12,306 nucleotides of DNA from Fimbriimonadaceae bacterium (GTDB lineage: Bacteria; Armatimonadota; Fimbriimonadia; Fimbriimonadales; Fimbriimonadaceae): positions 1 through 12,306 of the forward strand of contig JAKRSE010000282.1 of the NCBI GenBank assembly GCA_022402505.1, written 5' to 3'. The position numbers were made by a program, and so were the translations under genes. Shown piece by piece: positions 1 through 6,227 of this stretch. A model generated the notes under the pieces. That model did not search any database. It was given only the letters and a program-made list of their open reading frames with translations, and was not told the origin of the DNA. Numbering within the stretch: the stretch's first letter is position 1; each line of letters opens with the position of its first letter.

Positions 1-142
1 CGCTGTAAAGCCGGTTCTTCGCCCCCACTCGGGCCGGCACCACCAGGCCGAGCCGTTCGTATTGCCGCAGGGTCTGAGGATGGACTCCGCAGAGCTCGCT
101 GGCGACCCCGATCATGTAGAGCGGCCGGTTGGTGGACTTCAT
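1..142 (-). CDS. hspR: MerR-family transcriptional regulator, HspR-like (3' part outside window)
   Basis: Only the first 47 codons are in the window. They encode a MerR-type winged-helix DNA-binding start: MKSTNRPLYMIGVASELCGV followed by HPQTLRQYERLGLV and RVGAKNRLYS. The YMIGVASELCGVHPQTLRQYERLGL pattern is typical of HspR, the repressor of dnaK/dnaJ heat-shock operons in several phyla. The ATG at 142 overlaps the dnaJ stop codon (ATGA, 139-142), so the two genes are one translationally coupled unit, the usual dnaJ-hspR order. A purine-rich GAGGGGG run about 7 bases upstream of the ATG serves as ribosome binding site. A HAIR-like operator upstream of dnaJ (1128-1148) supports the HspR identification and autoregulation. 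The C-terminal part, which separates HspR from other MerR proteins, is not visible. Confidence 0.87.
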   Translation of the reverse strand, partial: MKSTNRPLYMIGVASELCGVHPQTLRQYERLGLVVPARVGAKNRLYS

Positions 143-1107
143 CGGGCCGCCCCCTCGGCGTCGCGGAGCTGCTCAAACAGCCGCCTCTGGTCGGGGGACA
201 GATTGCGGGGGATCACGATCTTGACCTTGACATAGAGGTCTCCTCGCCCTCCCTGTCGGTTCGGCAGGCCCTTGCCCTTCAGCCGAAACCGCGAGCCTCC
301 CTGGGTGCCCTCGGGGACGCGGATCGTGCCGTGGCCGGTCAGGGTCGGCACGCGCACCTCGCCGCCGAGGACCGCCGTCCACAGCGGGATCTCCGTCTCG
401 GTCTCCAGATCGTCGCCCTGTCGGCTGAAGACCGGGTCCTTCAGCGTGGTCACCTGCAGGTAAAGGTCGCCGGACCGGCCGTTGCTCCCCTTGACGCCCT
501 GCCCGGGAACCCTGAGCTTCTGCCCTTCGGCCGTTCCCGGCGGGATGTTGATCGTCACGCGGCGGACGTGAGGCGTCAGGCCTCGGCCCCGGCACTGCGG
601 GCAGGCCTCCGGCCGGCCGTTCAGCAGCTGAACCTGGCCCGTTCCCTGGCACTGCTCGCAGGCGTCTTCGATCTGGAAGGTCAGGGTCCGCTTGCCGCCC
701 TGATCGACCTCCTGGAGGCTGACCTCCAGCGGCCGGACGACATCTTCCGGAGGCACGGAATTCGTGGAAAATCCGCCGAAGCGGCCGTTGAAGCCGGCGA
801 AGATCTGCTCGAAAAGGTCGCCGAACCCCCCTTCCACCTGCTGGCCCTGAGCCTGAGAGTTCGGGTTGTTCCAGACGAAGCCGCCGTCCTCCCAGCCGCT
901 CCCGAACCGGTCGTACTTCTTCCGTCGGTCCGCATCGCTCAGCACATGGTAGGCCTCGCTGATCTCCTTGAACTTGGATTCAGCCTCCGGATCGTTCGGG
1001 TTCACGTCTGGATGCCACTTGCGGGCCAGGCGGCGATAGGCCGACTTGATCTCCTTCTCATCGGCCCCCTTTTCGAGCCCAAGAATCCGATAATAGTCCT
1101 TTGCCAT
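139..1107 (-). CDS. dnaJ: DnaJ/Hsp40 co-chaperone with a reduced zinc-finger region
   Basis: This 322-residue cytoplasmic J-domain co-chaperone would stimulate the DnaK ATPase and deliver unfolded clients to it. The J domain covers residues 4-67, with HPD at 32-34. A Gly/Phe-rich linker follows (about 69-115), then the C-terminal substrate-binding region (about 122-300). The cysteine-rich part holds only two motifs, C150-x-x-C153 (CEQCQGTG) and C169-x-x-C172 (CPQCRGRG), against four CxxCxGxG motifs in classical DnaJ, so only one zinc site is expected. The ATG at 1107 is preferred over the in-frame GTG at 1143 because the J domain begins right after it and the GTG lies inside the HAIR-like operator. 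No strong Shine-Dalgarno sequence is visible. The gene is first in a coupled unit with hspR. The overall architecture lies between full DnaJ and zinc-free CbpA-like proteins. Confidence 0.94.
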   Translation of the reverse strand: MAKDYYRILGLEKGADEKEIKSAYRRLARKWHPDVNPNDPEAESKFKEISEAYHVLSDADRRKKYDRFGSGWEDGGFVWNNPNSQAQGQQVEGGFGDLFEQIFAGFNGRFGGFSTNSVPPEDVVRPLEVSLQEVDQGGKRTLTFQIEDACEQCQGTGQVQLLNGRPEACPQCRGRGLTPHVRRVTINIPPGTAEGQKLRVPGQGVKGSNGRSGDLYLQVTTLKDPVFSRQGDDLETETEIPLWTAVLGGEVRVPTLTGHGTIRVPEGTQGGSRFRLKGKGLPNRQGGRGDLYVKVKIVIPRNLSPDQRRLFEQLRDAEGAAR

Positions 1108-1127
1108 CTCAGTGAGGGCTTCAAGCG

Positions 1128-1148
1128 TTTGAGCCCAACTCACTCAAT
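1128..1148 (-). promoter_or_regulatory. HAIR-like HspR operator upstream of dnaJ
   Basis: On the minus strand this reads ATTGAGT, a 7-base spacer (GAGTTGG), then GCTCAAA. The HspR-associated inverted repeat known from actinobacteria is CTTGAGT-N7-ACTCAAG. Eleven of the 14 arm bases match and the spacing is exact. The box lies 21-41 bases upstream of the dnaJ ATG, where a repressor would block initiation. With hspR as the second gene of the unit, this fits negative autoregulation relieved by heat shock. The motif match is seen in the sequence; binding is inferred. Confidence 0.68.
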
Positions 1149-1167
1149 AGACGGAACGAAGGGCGGG

Positions 1168-1214
1168 CGGGTTTCGGGTCCCGGCCTTCTTCGCCGAACC
1201 CGGCAATCCTGCCG
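1168..1214 (+). other. Two adjacent inverted repeats in the leader of the HDOD gene
   Basis: CGGGTTTCGG (1168-1177) pairs with CCGAACCCG (1194-1202), allowing one bulged T. A second stem, CGGCA (1201-1205) with TGCCG (1210-1214), follows and is trailed by TTTT (1215-1218). The two stems share bases 1201-1202, so they compete slightly. They lie between the divergent dnaJ and HDOD genes, in the presumed HDOD leader. The second stem resembles a weak attenuator, but five base pairs is short. No function can be assigned. Confidence 0.3.
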
Positions 1215-1251
1215 TTTTCACTCATGGGCCGATCCGCCGATTCTTACCACT

Positions 1252-2112
1252 GTGGAGCTGGAGCGGCTGGAAATCCGCATTGCGCGGAGCGAGAATCTGC
1301 CTGTCCTTCCCCAGGCGGTGAGCAACGTGCTCCGGCTGGCGGATCGACCGGAGACCAGCCCTCGTCAGATCGCCTCGTGCATCGAGCGCGACCCGGCCAT
1401 CACCGCCAAGGTGCTGAAGGCGGCCAACTCGGCCTACTTCGGGTTCACCAACGTTCAGTCCGTCAGCCGCGCCATCAGCTGCCTCGGAATGAATTCCATC
1501 CGATCGCTGGTCATCAGCGTGGCGCTCCAGAACATGCTGGGAGGACGGAGCGCCAGTCAGAGCTTCAACAAGCTGGAGTACTGGCAGCACAGCTTCGCCT
1601 CCGGGGTGGCGGGACGGGTCCTCGCCTCCATGCGGCTTCCGTCCAAGTCCGACGAACTCTTCAGCGCGGCGATGATGCACGACATCGGGATCATCGCGAT
1701 GGAGCGATTCATGCCGTTCGAATTCGACGACTGCGTCCGGCAGGCCCAGAAGCTGAACGTCTGCTTCCACGACATCTGCCGGAAGCAGCAGGGGTTCGAT
1801 GCGGCCGAGGTGGGCGCGCTGCTGGCCGACAAGTGGGAGCTTCCGCCCATGCTGAAATCCGCGATCAAGAACCTGCGTCGCCCGGAAGCGGACGGCGAGT
1901 GGTTCGAAACCACCTGCATCGTGGCGATGGCCGACTGCCTGGCGAACGAAGCCGGGTTCGCGGCCGGGCTCCCGACCGGCGACATCGTCCGGCCTCAGGC
2001 GGCCGTCGAATACCTGAACCTTCCGGATCAGCAGTTCGATGTGATCAAGCAGGTGCTGGTCACGGAAGTCGAACGGGCCCACGTCGAACTCAAGACCGGC
2101 CGCGCGGCCTAG
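1252..2112 (+). CDS. HDOD domain-containing signalling protein
   Basis: This 286-residue cytoplasmic protein is almost entirely one HDOD domain, an HD-related fold used as a protein-interaction or signalling module in chemotaxis, motility and cyclic-nucleotide circuits. Family hallmarks are LPVLPQAVSNVLRLA (16-30), ERDPAITAKVLKAANSAYFG (45-64), the helix with SRAISCLGMNSIRSLVIS (72-89), and MMHDIG (141-146). The HD pair survives at 143-144. The later histidine positions usual in active HD enzymes are missing: the AAEVGALLADKW segment (184-195) has Ala for His, and NLRRPE (207-212) stands where an HH-P is common. It is therefore probably non-catalytic. The GTG at 1252 is chosen because the domain starts directly after it; the longer open frame upstream only runs antisense to dnaJ. 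No clear ribosome binding site is seen. No effector domain is fused and no partner gene is adjacent. Confidence 0.86.
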   Translation: MELERLEIRIARSENLPVLPQAVSNVLRLADRPETSPRQIASCIERDPAITAKVLKAANSAYFGFTNVQSVSRAISCLGMNSIRSLVISVALQNMLGGRSASQSFNKLEYWQHSFASGVAGRVLASMRLPSKSDELFSAAMMHDIGIIAMERFMPFEFDDCVRQAQKLNVCFHDICRKQQGFDAAEVGALLADKWELPPMLKSAIKNLRRPEADGEWFETTCIVAMADCLANEAGFAAGLPTGDIVRPQAAVEYLNLPDQQFDVIKQVLVTEVERAHVELKTGRAA

Positions 2113-2122
2113 CCCGGGTTCC

Positions 2123-2140
2123 AGGCAGGGAAGCCTGCTT
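2123..2140 (+). terminator. Possible weak terminator hairpin after the HDOD gene
   Basis: AGGCAGG (2123-2129), loop GAAG, then CCTGCTT (2134-2140) form a seven-pair stem with one G-T pair, starting 10 bases after the HDOD stop codon. The position is right for a terminator. The following bases (CTCCTCCCGG) are pyrimidine-rich but not a T-run, so intrinsic termination is uncertain. Confidence 0.35.
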
Positions 2141-2171
2141 CTCCTCCCGGCGAGGGCAGAACATCGGGTGC

Positions 2172-2237
2172 CCCGACCTGACGACCGCCTCGATTCCCCA
2201 AACGGCTGCCGCAGCCTACCGACGGCCGCAGGTCGGG
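2172..2237. repeat. Nested inverted repeats in intergenic DNA
   Basis: CCCGACCTG (2172-2180) and CAGGTCGGG (2229-2237) are a perfect 9-base inverted repeat. The 48-base interior contains a second hairpin, GGCTG (2204-2208) with CAGCC (2212-2216). The result is a long stem carrying an inner hairpin. It could be a dispersed palindromic element, a small structured RNA or a transcript end. Only one copy lies in this window, so repeat status is not shown. Confidence 0.4.
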
Positions 2238-2365
2238 ATGCAGGGGCTTGGCCTTCGGAATCCGTAGAGAGAAGCATGGACTGAGCCTTGCCTTCCGCCG
2301 CAAGCAGGGCCCGGCAGGGCATCCATGTCGTGAGAGCCGAGGAGCCAGGGAGCGGCGAACCCGCC

Positions 2366-2725
2366 TTACTCAAGAACCCGAGACGTGGAGCAGGCCGGGC
2401 TGCCGTCCTTCATCGTGCCGGCGATCCGGACGACGGGGCCGGCGACCTGGTCCTGGTAAAGCTTGATCCGACGGAAACCCCGCCCCGCCTGATTCACCCA
2501 GACGAAGTAGAGGAACCGCCGGCCATCCGAGTTCCGGCCGACCATCGACCCGCTCCAACGGCCTTCGCGCAATGGAACGTCGATGGTCCAGCGGAATCCC
2601 TCGCCTTCGGTCCACTCAGGCGGCCGGACCCGGCTCTGCCAGACGACTCGAATCCGGCCTTCGAGCCCGAACTCGGCAGGCGGAGAGACGATCTCCACCG
2701 TGACCCGCTGGATTCCCGTGTCCAT
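2366..2725 (-). CDS. DUF5990-like small protein
   Basis: This 119-residue protein has no signal peptide and no membrane segment. It resembles the DUF5990 family: an early PPAEFGL segment (15-21), a basic Trp-containing strand (RIRVVWQSRVRPPEW, 24-38), then DGRRFLYFVWVNQ (68-80) and FRRIKLYQDQV (84-94), matching the family's RFLY-x-W and RRIK landmarks. No biochemical function is known for the family and no catalytic motif is evident. The start is ATG 2725, preceded by a good ribosome binding site (AGGGAGA, about 3 bases upstream); the in-frame TTG 18 bases further out has no such site. It lies 65 bases downstream of the PLP-enzyme gene on the same strand, so co-transcription is possible, although a small GAACC/GGTTC stem (2779-2792) sits between them. 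The family assignment rests on remembered motifs. Confidence 0.65.
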   Translation of the reverse strand: MDTGIQRVTVEIVSPPAEFGLEGRIRVVWQSRVRPPEWTEGEGFRWTIDVPLREGRWSGSMVGRNSDGRRFLYFVWVNQAGRGFRRIKLYQDQVAGPVVRIAGTMKDGSPACSTSRVLE

Positions 2726-2790
2726 GATTCTCCCTGCCGGCAACCGAGTGAACGCGTGAGCCGATCAGGCGAACCCGTGAACCCGGCGGT

Positions 2791-3942
2791 TCAGACGCAC
2801 CTCAGCGCAGCGTCCAGGTCTGCGATCAGGTCGTCTGCCGACTCGATTCCGATGGAGAGCCGCACGAAGTTGTCGGTGATCCCGATCCGCTCGCGAGTCT
2901 CCTTGGGCATCTCGAAATGGGTCATCGTGGCCGGTTGCTCGATCAGGCTCTCGACTCCGCCGAGGGAGACCGCCAGAGTGAAGAGCTTGGTTCCGCAGAG
3001 CACCTTCTTGGCCTCTTCCAGCCCGCCGCGAACCCGCATCGACACCATGCCGCCGAATCCGGACATCTGACGCTTGGCAAGCTCATGGTCCGGGTGCGAT
3101 TCCAGGCCGGGGTGGATCACCTGCTCGACGTTCGGATGGGACTCCAAGAATCGCGCGACGGCCAGGGAGTTGACCTCGTGGGCCCGCATTCGCAGGGCAT
3201 AGGTCTTGAGCCCGCGGATCGCCAGCCAGCAGTCGAACGGGCTGCAGGTCGGGCCGAGGGCGTTCTGCAGATGCTTCAGCCGGCCGTAGAGATCCTCATC
3301 ATTCAGCATCAGGCAGCCCAGGGTCACGTCGCTGTGCCCGTTGATGTATTTGGTGCCGGAGTGCATGATGATGTCCACTCCCAGCGGAAGGGCCTGCTGG
3401 TTCCAGCTCCCGGCGAAGGTGTTGTCCAGGCAGGTGAGGATTCCGTGCTCCTTCGCGATCCCGGTCAGCTGCCGGATGTCCACCAGGGACATGAGGGGGT
3501 TCGTCGGGGTCTCGAACCAGATGAGCTTGGTGTTCGGCCGGATCGCCGCCCGAACGGCCTCGGCGTTCCGCAGATCGGCAAAGCTGCACTCCAGCCCGCG
3601 CGCCGAAGCGACATCCATCAGGTAGCGGTAGGTTCCGCCGTAGGCGTCCTCGCTGGTCAGGATGTGGTCCCCCGGCCGGAAGAGCGACAGAACGCAGTCC
3701 TCGGCCGCCATTCCGCTGGCATAGGCGAGGGCGAACCGCGAGCCTTCCAGAGCCGCGAGCATCTCCTGCAAGACGGTCCGGGTGGGGTTGTCCGTCCGGG
3801 TGTAGTCGTACAGCCCGAACTCGCCCGGAGCCGTCTGGGCGAAGGTCGAAGTCTGGTAGATCGGCACGGTGACGCTGCCGTGCAGGGGGTCCGGCCGAGA
3901 GCCCAGAGCCACGACCTTCGTTTCAAGAGACCATTCGTTCAT
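2791..3942 (-). CDS. Cys/Met-metabolism PLP-dependent enzyme (cystathionine gamma-synthase/lyase family)
   Basis: This 383-residue cytoplasmic fold-type I PLP enzyme has the normal length for the family. Visible landmarks are YDYTRTDNPTR (45-55, phosphate contact from the neighbouring subunit), ASGMAA (75-80), AYGGTYR (100-106, with the ring-stacking Tyr), LDNTFA (172-177, the Asp that binds the pyridine nitrogen), HSGTKYINGHSD (194-205) with the Schiff-base Lys198, and SLGGVESLIEQPATMTH (326-342). Members make cystathionine, cleave it, or act on O-acylhomoserine or methionine. Unusually, residue 325 is Val (LAVSLGG), where cystathionine synthases and lyases have Glu; methionine gamma-lyases have Val there. 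The methionine-lyase catalytic Cys is absent (YGG instead of YGC). The substrate is therefore uncertain and I give no gene symbol. The start ATG overlaps the stop of the upstream acetyltransferase gene by one base (TGATG), indicating coupling. An Lrp-type regulator lies two genes upstream. Confidence 0.92.
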   Translation of the reverse strand: MNEWSLETKVVALGSRPDPLHGSVTVPIYQTSTFAQTAPGEFGLYDYTRTDNPTRTVLQEMLAALEGSRFALAYASGMAAEDCVLSLFRPGDHILTSEDAYGGTYRYLMDVASARGLECSFADLRNAEAVRAAIRPNTKLIWFETPTNPLMSLVDIRQLTGIAKEHGILTCLDNTFAGSWNQQALPLGVDIIMHSGTKYINGHSDVTLGCLMLNDEDLYGRLKHLQNALGPTCSPFDCWLAIRGLKTYALRMRAHEVNSLAVARFLESHPNVEQVIHPGLESHPDHELAKRQMSGFGGMVSMRVRGGLEEAKKVLCGTKLFTLAVSLGGVESLIEQPATMTHFEMPKETRERIGITDNFVRLSIGIESADDLIADLDAALRCV

Positions 3943-5102
3943 CAGAAGAAATCCATGCAGGTCACCGGGATCGCTCCCAGCAGCCGCAAAGCATTGCGAT
4001 AAGAACCTTCATCTTGCACCGAGAGGCGGCCTTCCTGCCGCAGATCGGACAGGGAAGGGGACCCCATGTAGGCCGTTGAGAAGGAGCGGATGTCCAGCTC
4101 CAGACCGGCCCGGTCGGCCGGGCGGACCTCCAGCCGTCCGCCTTCCCATTCCACCAGCCAGGGACCCTCATTCTCCGGCAGCAGTTCGTCGCGGACCCGC
4201 AGACTGAACCGCCCCGAGCCATCGGGCGCAGGAAGCGACCGGAGCAGGCCCGGAACATCGAGGGCGCGGCACATCAGAGCGTTTGCCATTTTCGCTTCGA
4301 TTCCGGCCTCCCACCGACCGGCGAAGCTGGGAAGGGAAGGCGGCTCGTTCCACTCGATCTCGTTCTGATTGCTGCAGAGGCCCTGGAGCACGGACCAAAC
4401 GCCGTCTCGGCCGGCCGGGGTGGACCAGGCCATGTCGTGAACCTTGATCCCCTGCCAGAACCCCTTGTTCTCGACCAGGACATAACCTTCAGCCGGCTCG
4501 CCCACGAAGACGAGAAGCCGCGGATCGCCCTGGAGCCGACGCCAGTGCCAGGCCGAGCGGAGGTGGTTGCCGGACCATCGCCGGGCAAAGGCTTCGTAGA
4601 CTCCAGCCGCTTCGGCGAGCTGATCCGCTCCGACCGTGCGAACGGGGAGATCTGAGCGGGTGAAGGGGGCCCGTTCCACCGGCGCCTTCAGCTGCCACCG
4701 CCAGCCGCAGCTCTCGTAGCCGAAGCGGCGATAGAAGCGGTCGCGATAGGGATAGAGCGAGGCCAGCTGGAGGCCCTGATCCTTCATGAACCGCAGGCCC
4801 TGGGTCATGAGTTCGGAGGCGGCTCCGGTCCTCCGATGGGCCGGGTCGGTTCCGACGGCCGCGATGCCCCCCGTCGGAATGTCCAGCCCGCCCCGCATCA
4901 CCGTGAAGCGCAGGGCACGGCAGACGGCCGCCGCCTGGCCCGAGTCGGTCTCCGAGATCAGGCTCCAGCTCTCGAGACCCTCGGACCCCAGCGTGCGGTT
5001 CCGATCTTCTTCCGAAGCGGGGCGGCCCGAATAGACCAGGGACAGGACGTGCCAGAACTCGGCCGCCCGAGAATCATCCGCGACGACCAGGCGACATCCC
5101 AT
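3942..5102 (-). CDS. Eis-type GNAT N-acetyltransferase
   Basis: This 386-residue protein has the length and layout of the Eis family: an N-terminal GNAT domain, a second GNAT-like domain, and a C-terminal SCP2-like domain. The acetyl-CoA loop is visible at HRRTGAASELM (89-99), after GGIAAVGTDPA (78-88). FYRRFGYE (123-130) carries the Tyr (124) that acts as general acid in characterised Eis enzymes. The chain ends in a free Phe (TCMDFF), as in mycobacterial Eis, where the terminal carboxylate takes part in catalysis. Eis enzymes acetylate amines, including aminoglycosides, polyamines and lysines; the substrate here is unknown. The gene starts 27 bases after the Lrp-type gene and runs into the PLP-enzyme gene through TGATG, so a role near amino-acid metabolism is as likely as antibiotic modification. 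The ATG at 5102 is used; no well-spaced ribosome binding site is visible. Confidence 0.87.
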   Translation of the reverse strand: MGCRLVVADDSRAAEFWHVLSLVYSGRPASEEDRNRTLGSEGLESWSLISETDSGQAAAVCRALRFTVMRGGLDIPTGGIAAVGTDPAHRRTGAASELMTQGLRFMKDQGLQLASLYPYRDRFYRRFGYESCGWRWQLKAPVERAPFTRSDLPVRTVGADQLAEAAGVYEAFARRWSGNHLRSAWHWRRLQGDPRLLVFVGEPAEGYVLVENKGFWQGIKVHDMAWSTPAGRDGVWSVLQGLCSNQNEIEWNEPPSLPSFAGRWEAGIEAKMANALMCRALDVPGLLRSLPAPDGSGRFSLRVRDELLPENEGPWLVEWEGGRLEVRPADRAGLELDIRSFSTAYMGSPSLSDLRQEGRLSVQDEGSYRNALRLLGAIPVTCMDFF

Positions 5103-5129
5103 CCCCCGATTCTGACCCGATCCGACCGA

Positions 5130-5597
5130 TCAGGGCAACGGCAGCCGGGTGGTGGACTTGCGATGGCCCATCACAAAGCAGCTCTGGATCCGTCCGACCC
5201 CCGGTGCCAGGCTCAGGCGGCTGCGGACGAACTCCTCGTAGTCGGCCATGTCCTTGGCGACCACCTTCAGCATGAAGTCGTAATCCCCGCTGACGTGGAG
5301 GCATTCCAGGACCTCGTCATAGCCGGAAACAACCGTGGCGAACTCGTCGATCGGCTGACCTTGATGCAGGGAGAGGCTGACGTTCACCATGACCGTCAGG
5401 CCGTAGCCCAGCGCCTCCCGATTCAGCCGGGCGTAGTAGCCGTCGATCAGCTTCTGCCCCTCCAGCTTGCGGACCCGCTGCAGAACCGAGGGCGGAGAGA
5501 GGCCCACGCGACGCGCCAGCTCGGCGTTCGTGATCCGACCGTCCTCCTGCAACAGTTCCAGGAGACGGCGGTCGATTTCGTCCATTCTCAAGACCAT
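5130..5597 (-). CDS. Lrp/AsnC-family transcriptional regulator
   Basis: This 155-residue DNA-binding regulator senses amino acids in its family. The helix-turn-helix covers about residues 6-48 (MDEIDRRLLELLQEDGRI, then NAELARRVGLSPPSVLQRVR), and an AsnC/RAM ligand-binding domain covers about 66-150. The latter shows the family pattern HVSGDYDFMLKV (101-112) and the tail IQSCFVMGHRKSTTRLPL. These proteins form octamers and respond to leucine or other amino acids. ATG 5597 is preferred, preceded closely by AGGGG; ATG 5585 is a possible alternative and the ATG at 5636 gives an unlikely N-terminal extension. It is directly upstream of the acetyltransferase and PLP-enzyme genes on the same strand, so it probably regulates them and itself. 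The effector cannot be read from the sequence. Confidence 0.92.
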   Translation of the reverse strand: MVLRMDEIDRRLLELLQEDGRITNAELARRVGLSPPSVLQRVRKLEGQKLIDGYYARLNREALGYGLTVMVNVSLSLHQGQPIDEFATVVSGYDEVLECLHVSGDYDFMLKVVAKDMADYEEFVRSRLSLAPGVGRIQSCFVMGHRKSTTRLPLP

Positions 5598-5690
5598 TGC
5601 CCCTGAAGATACTCCCCTTTTCCCGCCCGGGGGCATCGAAGTGACACCAGACGGGCCGTTTTTCGGTCGAATATGTGCCGGTATCCCATG

Positions 5691-6080
5691 TCAGACGACG
5701 TGGAACCAAGATTTTACGTCGTCTTTCAGCCACCGCAACAGCAGCGGCAGGCTCAACGGAGCCAGCAGGCAGGTCGCCGCACTCCCGCCGAGGATCGTCA
5801 CGATCCCCGACCAGACGGGCTTGGAACGCTGCATCCGGATCGGCAGCAGAAGCATGACCCCGAAGGTCAGAAGGGTGACGATGAGGAATCCCCCCACCAC
5901 CTTGTAGAAGGAGTCGAGGCTCGCCAGATTCACCCCCTCTGGCGGGAACTCGTGCACCAGCCGCCGATGCATCCCCAGCACCGCCGGCACCGCCGCCGCC
6001 GCCGCCAGATGGAGGACAAAGAGGACGACCAGGTACCCCTGGACGACCCCCACCACCCGCGGCCGCCCGGCCTCCTGCAT
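5691..6080 (-). CDS. Small three-helix membrane protein, unknown function
   Basis: I do not recognise this 129-residue protein. It has three likely membrane segments, about 10-35 (VVGVVQGYLVVLFVLHLAAA), 59-81 and 90-115. A polar loop with HRRLVHEFPPEGV lies between the first two, and the tail is charged (RWLKDDVKSWFHVV). No signal peptidase site or catalytic motif is apparent. The ATG at 6080 is preceded by AGGT about 12 bases upstream, a weak ribosome binding site. The gene ends 93 bases before the Lrp-type gene on the same strand and could belong to the same transcript, but the gap is enough for a separate promoter. Its reading frame and hydrophobic profile are convincing; its role is unknown. 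Confidence 0.7.
   Translation of the reverse strand: MQEAGRPRVVGVVQGYLVVLFVLHLAAAAAVPAVLGMHRRLVHEFPPEGVNLASLDSFYKVVGGFLIVTLLTFGVMLLLPIRMQRSKPVWSGIVTILGGSAATCLLAPLSLPLLLRWLKDDVKSWFHVV
5694..5723. other. Perfect 8-base inverted repeat at the end of the membrane-protein gene
   Basis: GACGACGT (5694-5701) and ACGTCGTC (5716-5723) are separated by 14 bases. The centre lies about 110 bases upstream of the Lrp-type gene's start, inside the last codons of the membrane-protein gene. It could be a regulator site or an RNA hairpin. Lrp proteins bind variable AT-rich sites, so this is not an obvious match to their usual operators. Confidence 0.35.
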
Positions 6081-6133
6081 GGGTCCGATGCTACCTGCGC
6101 CCAGACCCGTCCCACCCTCTTGGGGAGGCCGGG

Positions 6134-6139
6134 TATATT
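6134..6139 (+). promoter_or_regulatory. Probable -10 box for tRNA-Glu
   Basis: TATATT, one base from the consensus TATAAT, stands 11 bases before the first base of the mature tRNA, in an otherwise GC-rich neighbourhood. No convincing -35 hexamer is visible at the usual spacing. Confidence 0.5.
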
Positions 6140-6150
6140 GAGGTTCCTCT

Positions 6151-6227
6151 GCTCCCGTCGTCTAGCGGTTCAGGACATCGCCCTCTCACGGCGAAGATCG
6201 CGGGTTCGAATCCCGTCGGGAGTACCA
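6151..6227 (+). tRNA. tRNA-Glu (anticodon CTC), CCA encoded
   Basis: The cloverleaf can be drawn fully. The acceptor stem is GCTCCCG (6151-6157) with CGGGAGT (6217-6223), the first pair being G-U. The anticodon stem TCGCC/GGCGA (6178-6182, 6190-6194) closes the loop CTCTCAC with anticodon CTC at 6185-6187, which reads GAG. The T arm is GCGGG-TTCGAAT-CCCGT (6200-6216). The discriminator is A6224 and the CCA is encoded at 6225-6227. TCGTCTAG after the acceptor stem and the anticodon arm match bacterial tRNA-Glu closely. It stands alone, and an AT-richer segment begins right after it. Confidence 0.97.

Larger units (their letters stand above)
2113..2365. other. Structured intergenic region, no gene seen
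   Basis: The HDOD gene and the DUF5990-like gene converge on this stretch of about 250 bases. I see no credible coding sequence. It holds several short inverted repeats besides the ones listed separately: CTTGC (2287-2291) with GCAAG (2300-2304), and GCCC-GGCA-GGGC near 2308-2319. These lie just beyond the stop of the DUF5990-like gene on the minus strand and could end its transcript. None is followed by a T-run. Confidence 0.4.

Noticed and set aside
331..1251. Long plus-strand open frame upstream of and in frame with the HDOD gene
   Set aside because: It runs antisense to dnaJ, has low-complexity composition and no homology; the HDOD domain starts at the GTG at 1252.
1222..2373. 383-codon minus-strand and 347-codon plus-strand open frames over the HDOD gene
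   Set aside because: Both are shadow frames with Arg/Gly/Ala-rich composition typical of GC-rich DNA; the HDOD frame carries clear family motifs.
2917..4002. 361-codon plus-strand open frame
   Set aside because: Antisense to the well-conserved PLP enzyme; no domain-like features.
4836..5606. 256-codon plus-strand open frame
   Set aside because: Antisense to the acetyltransferase and Lrp-type genes, both with strong family motifs.
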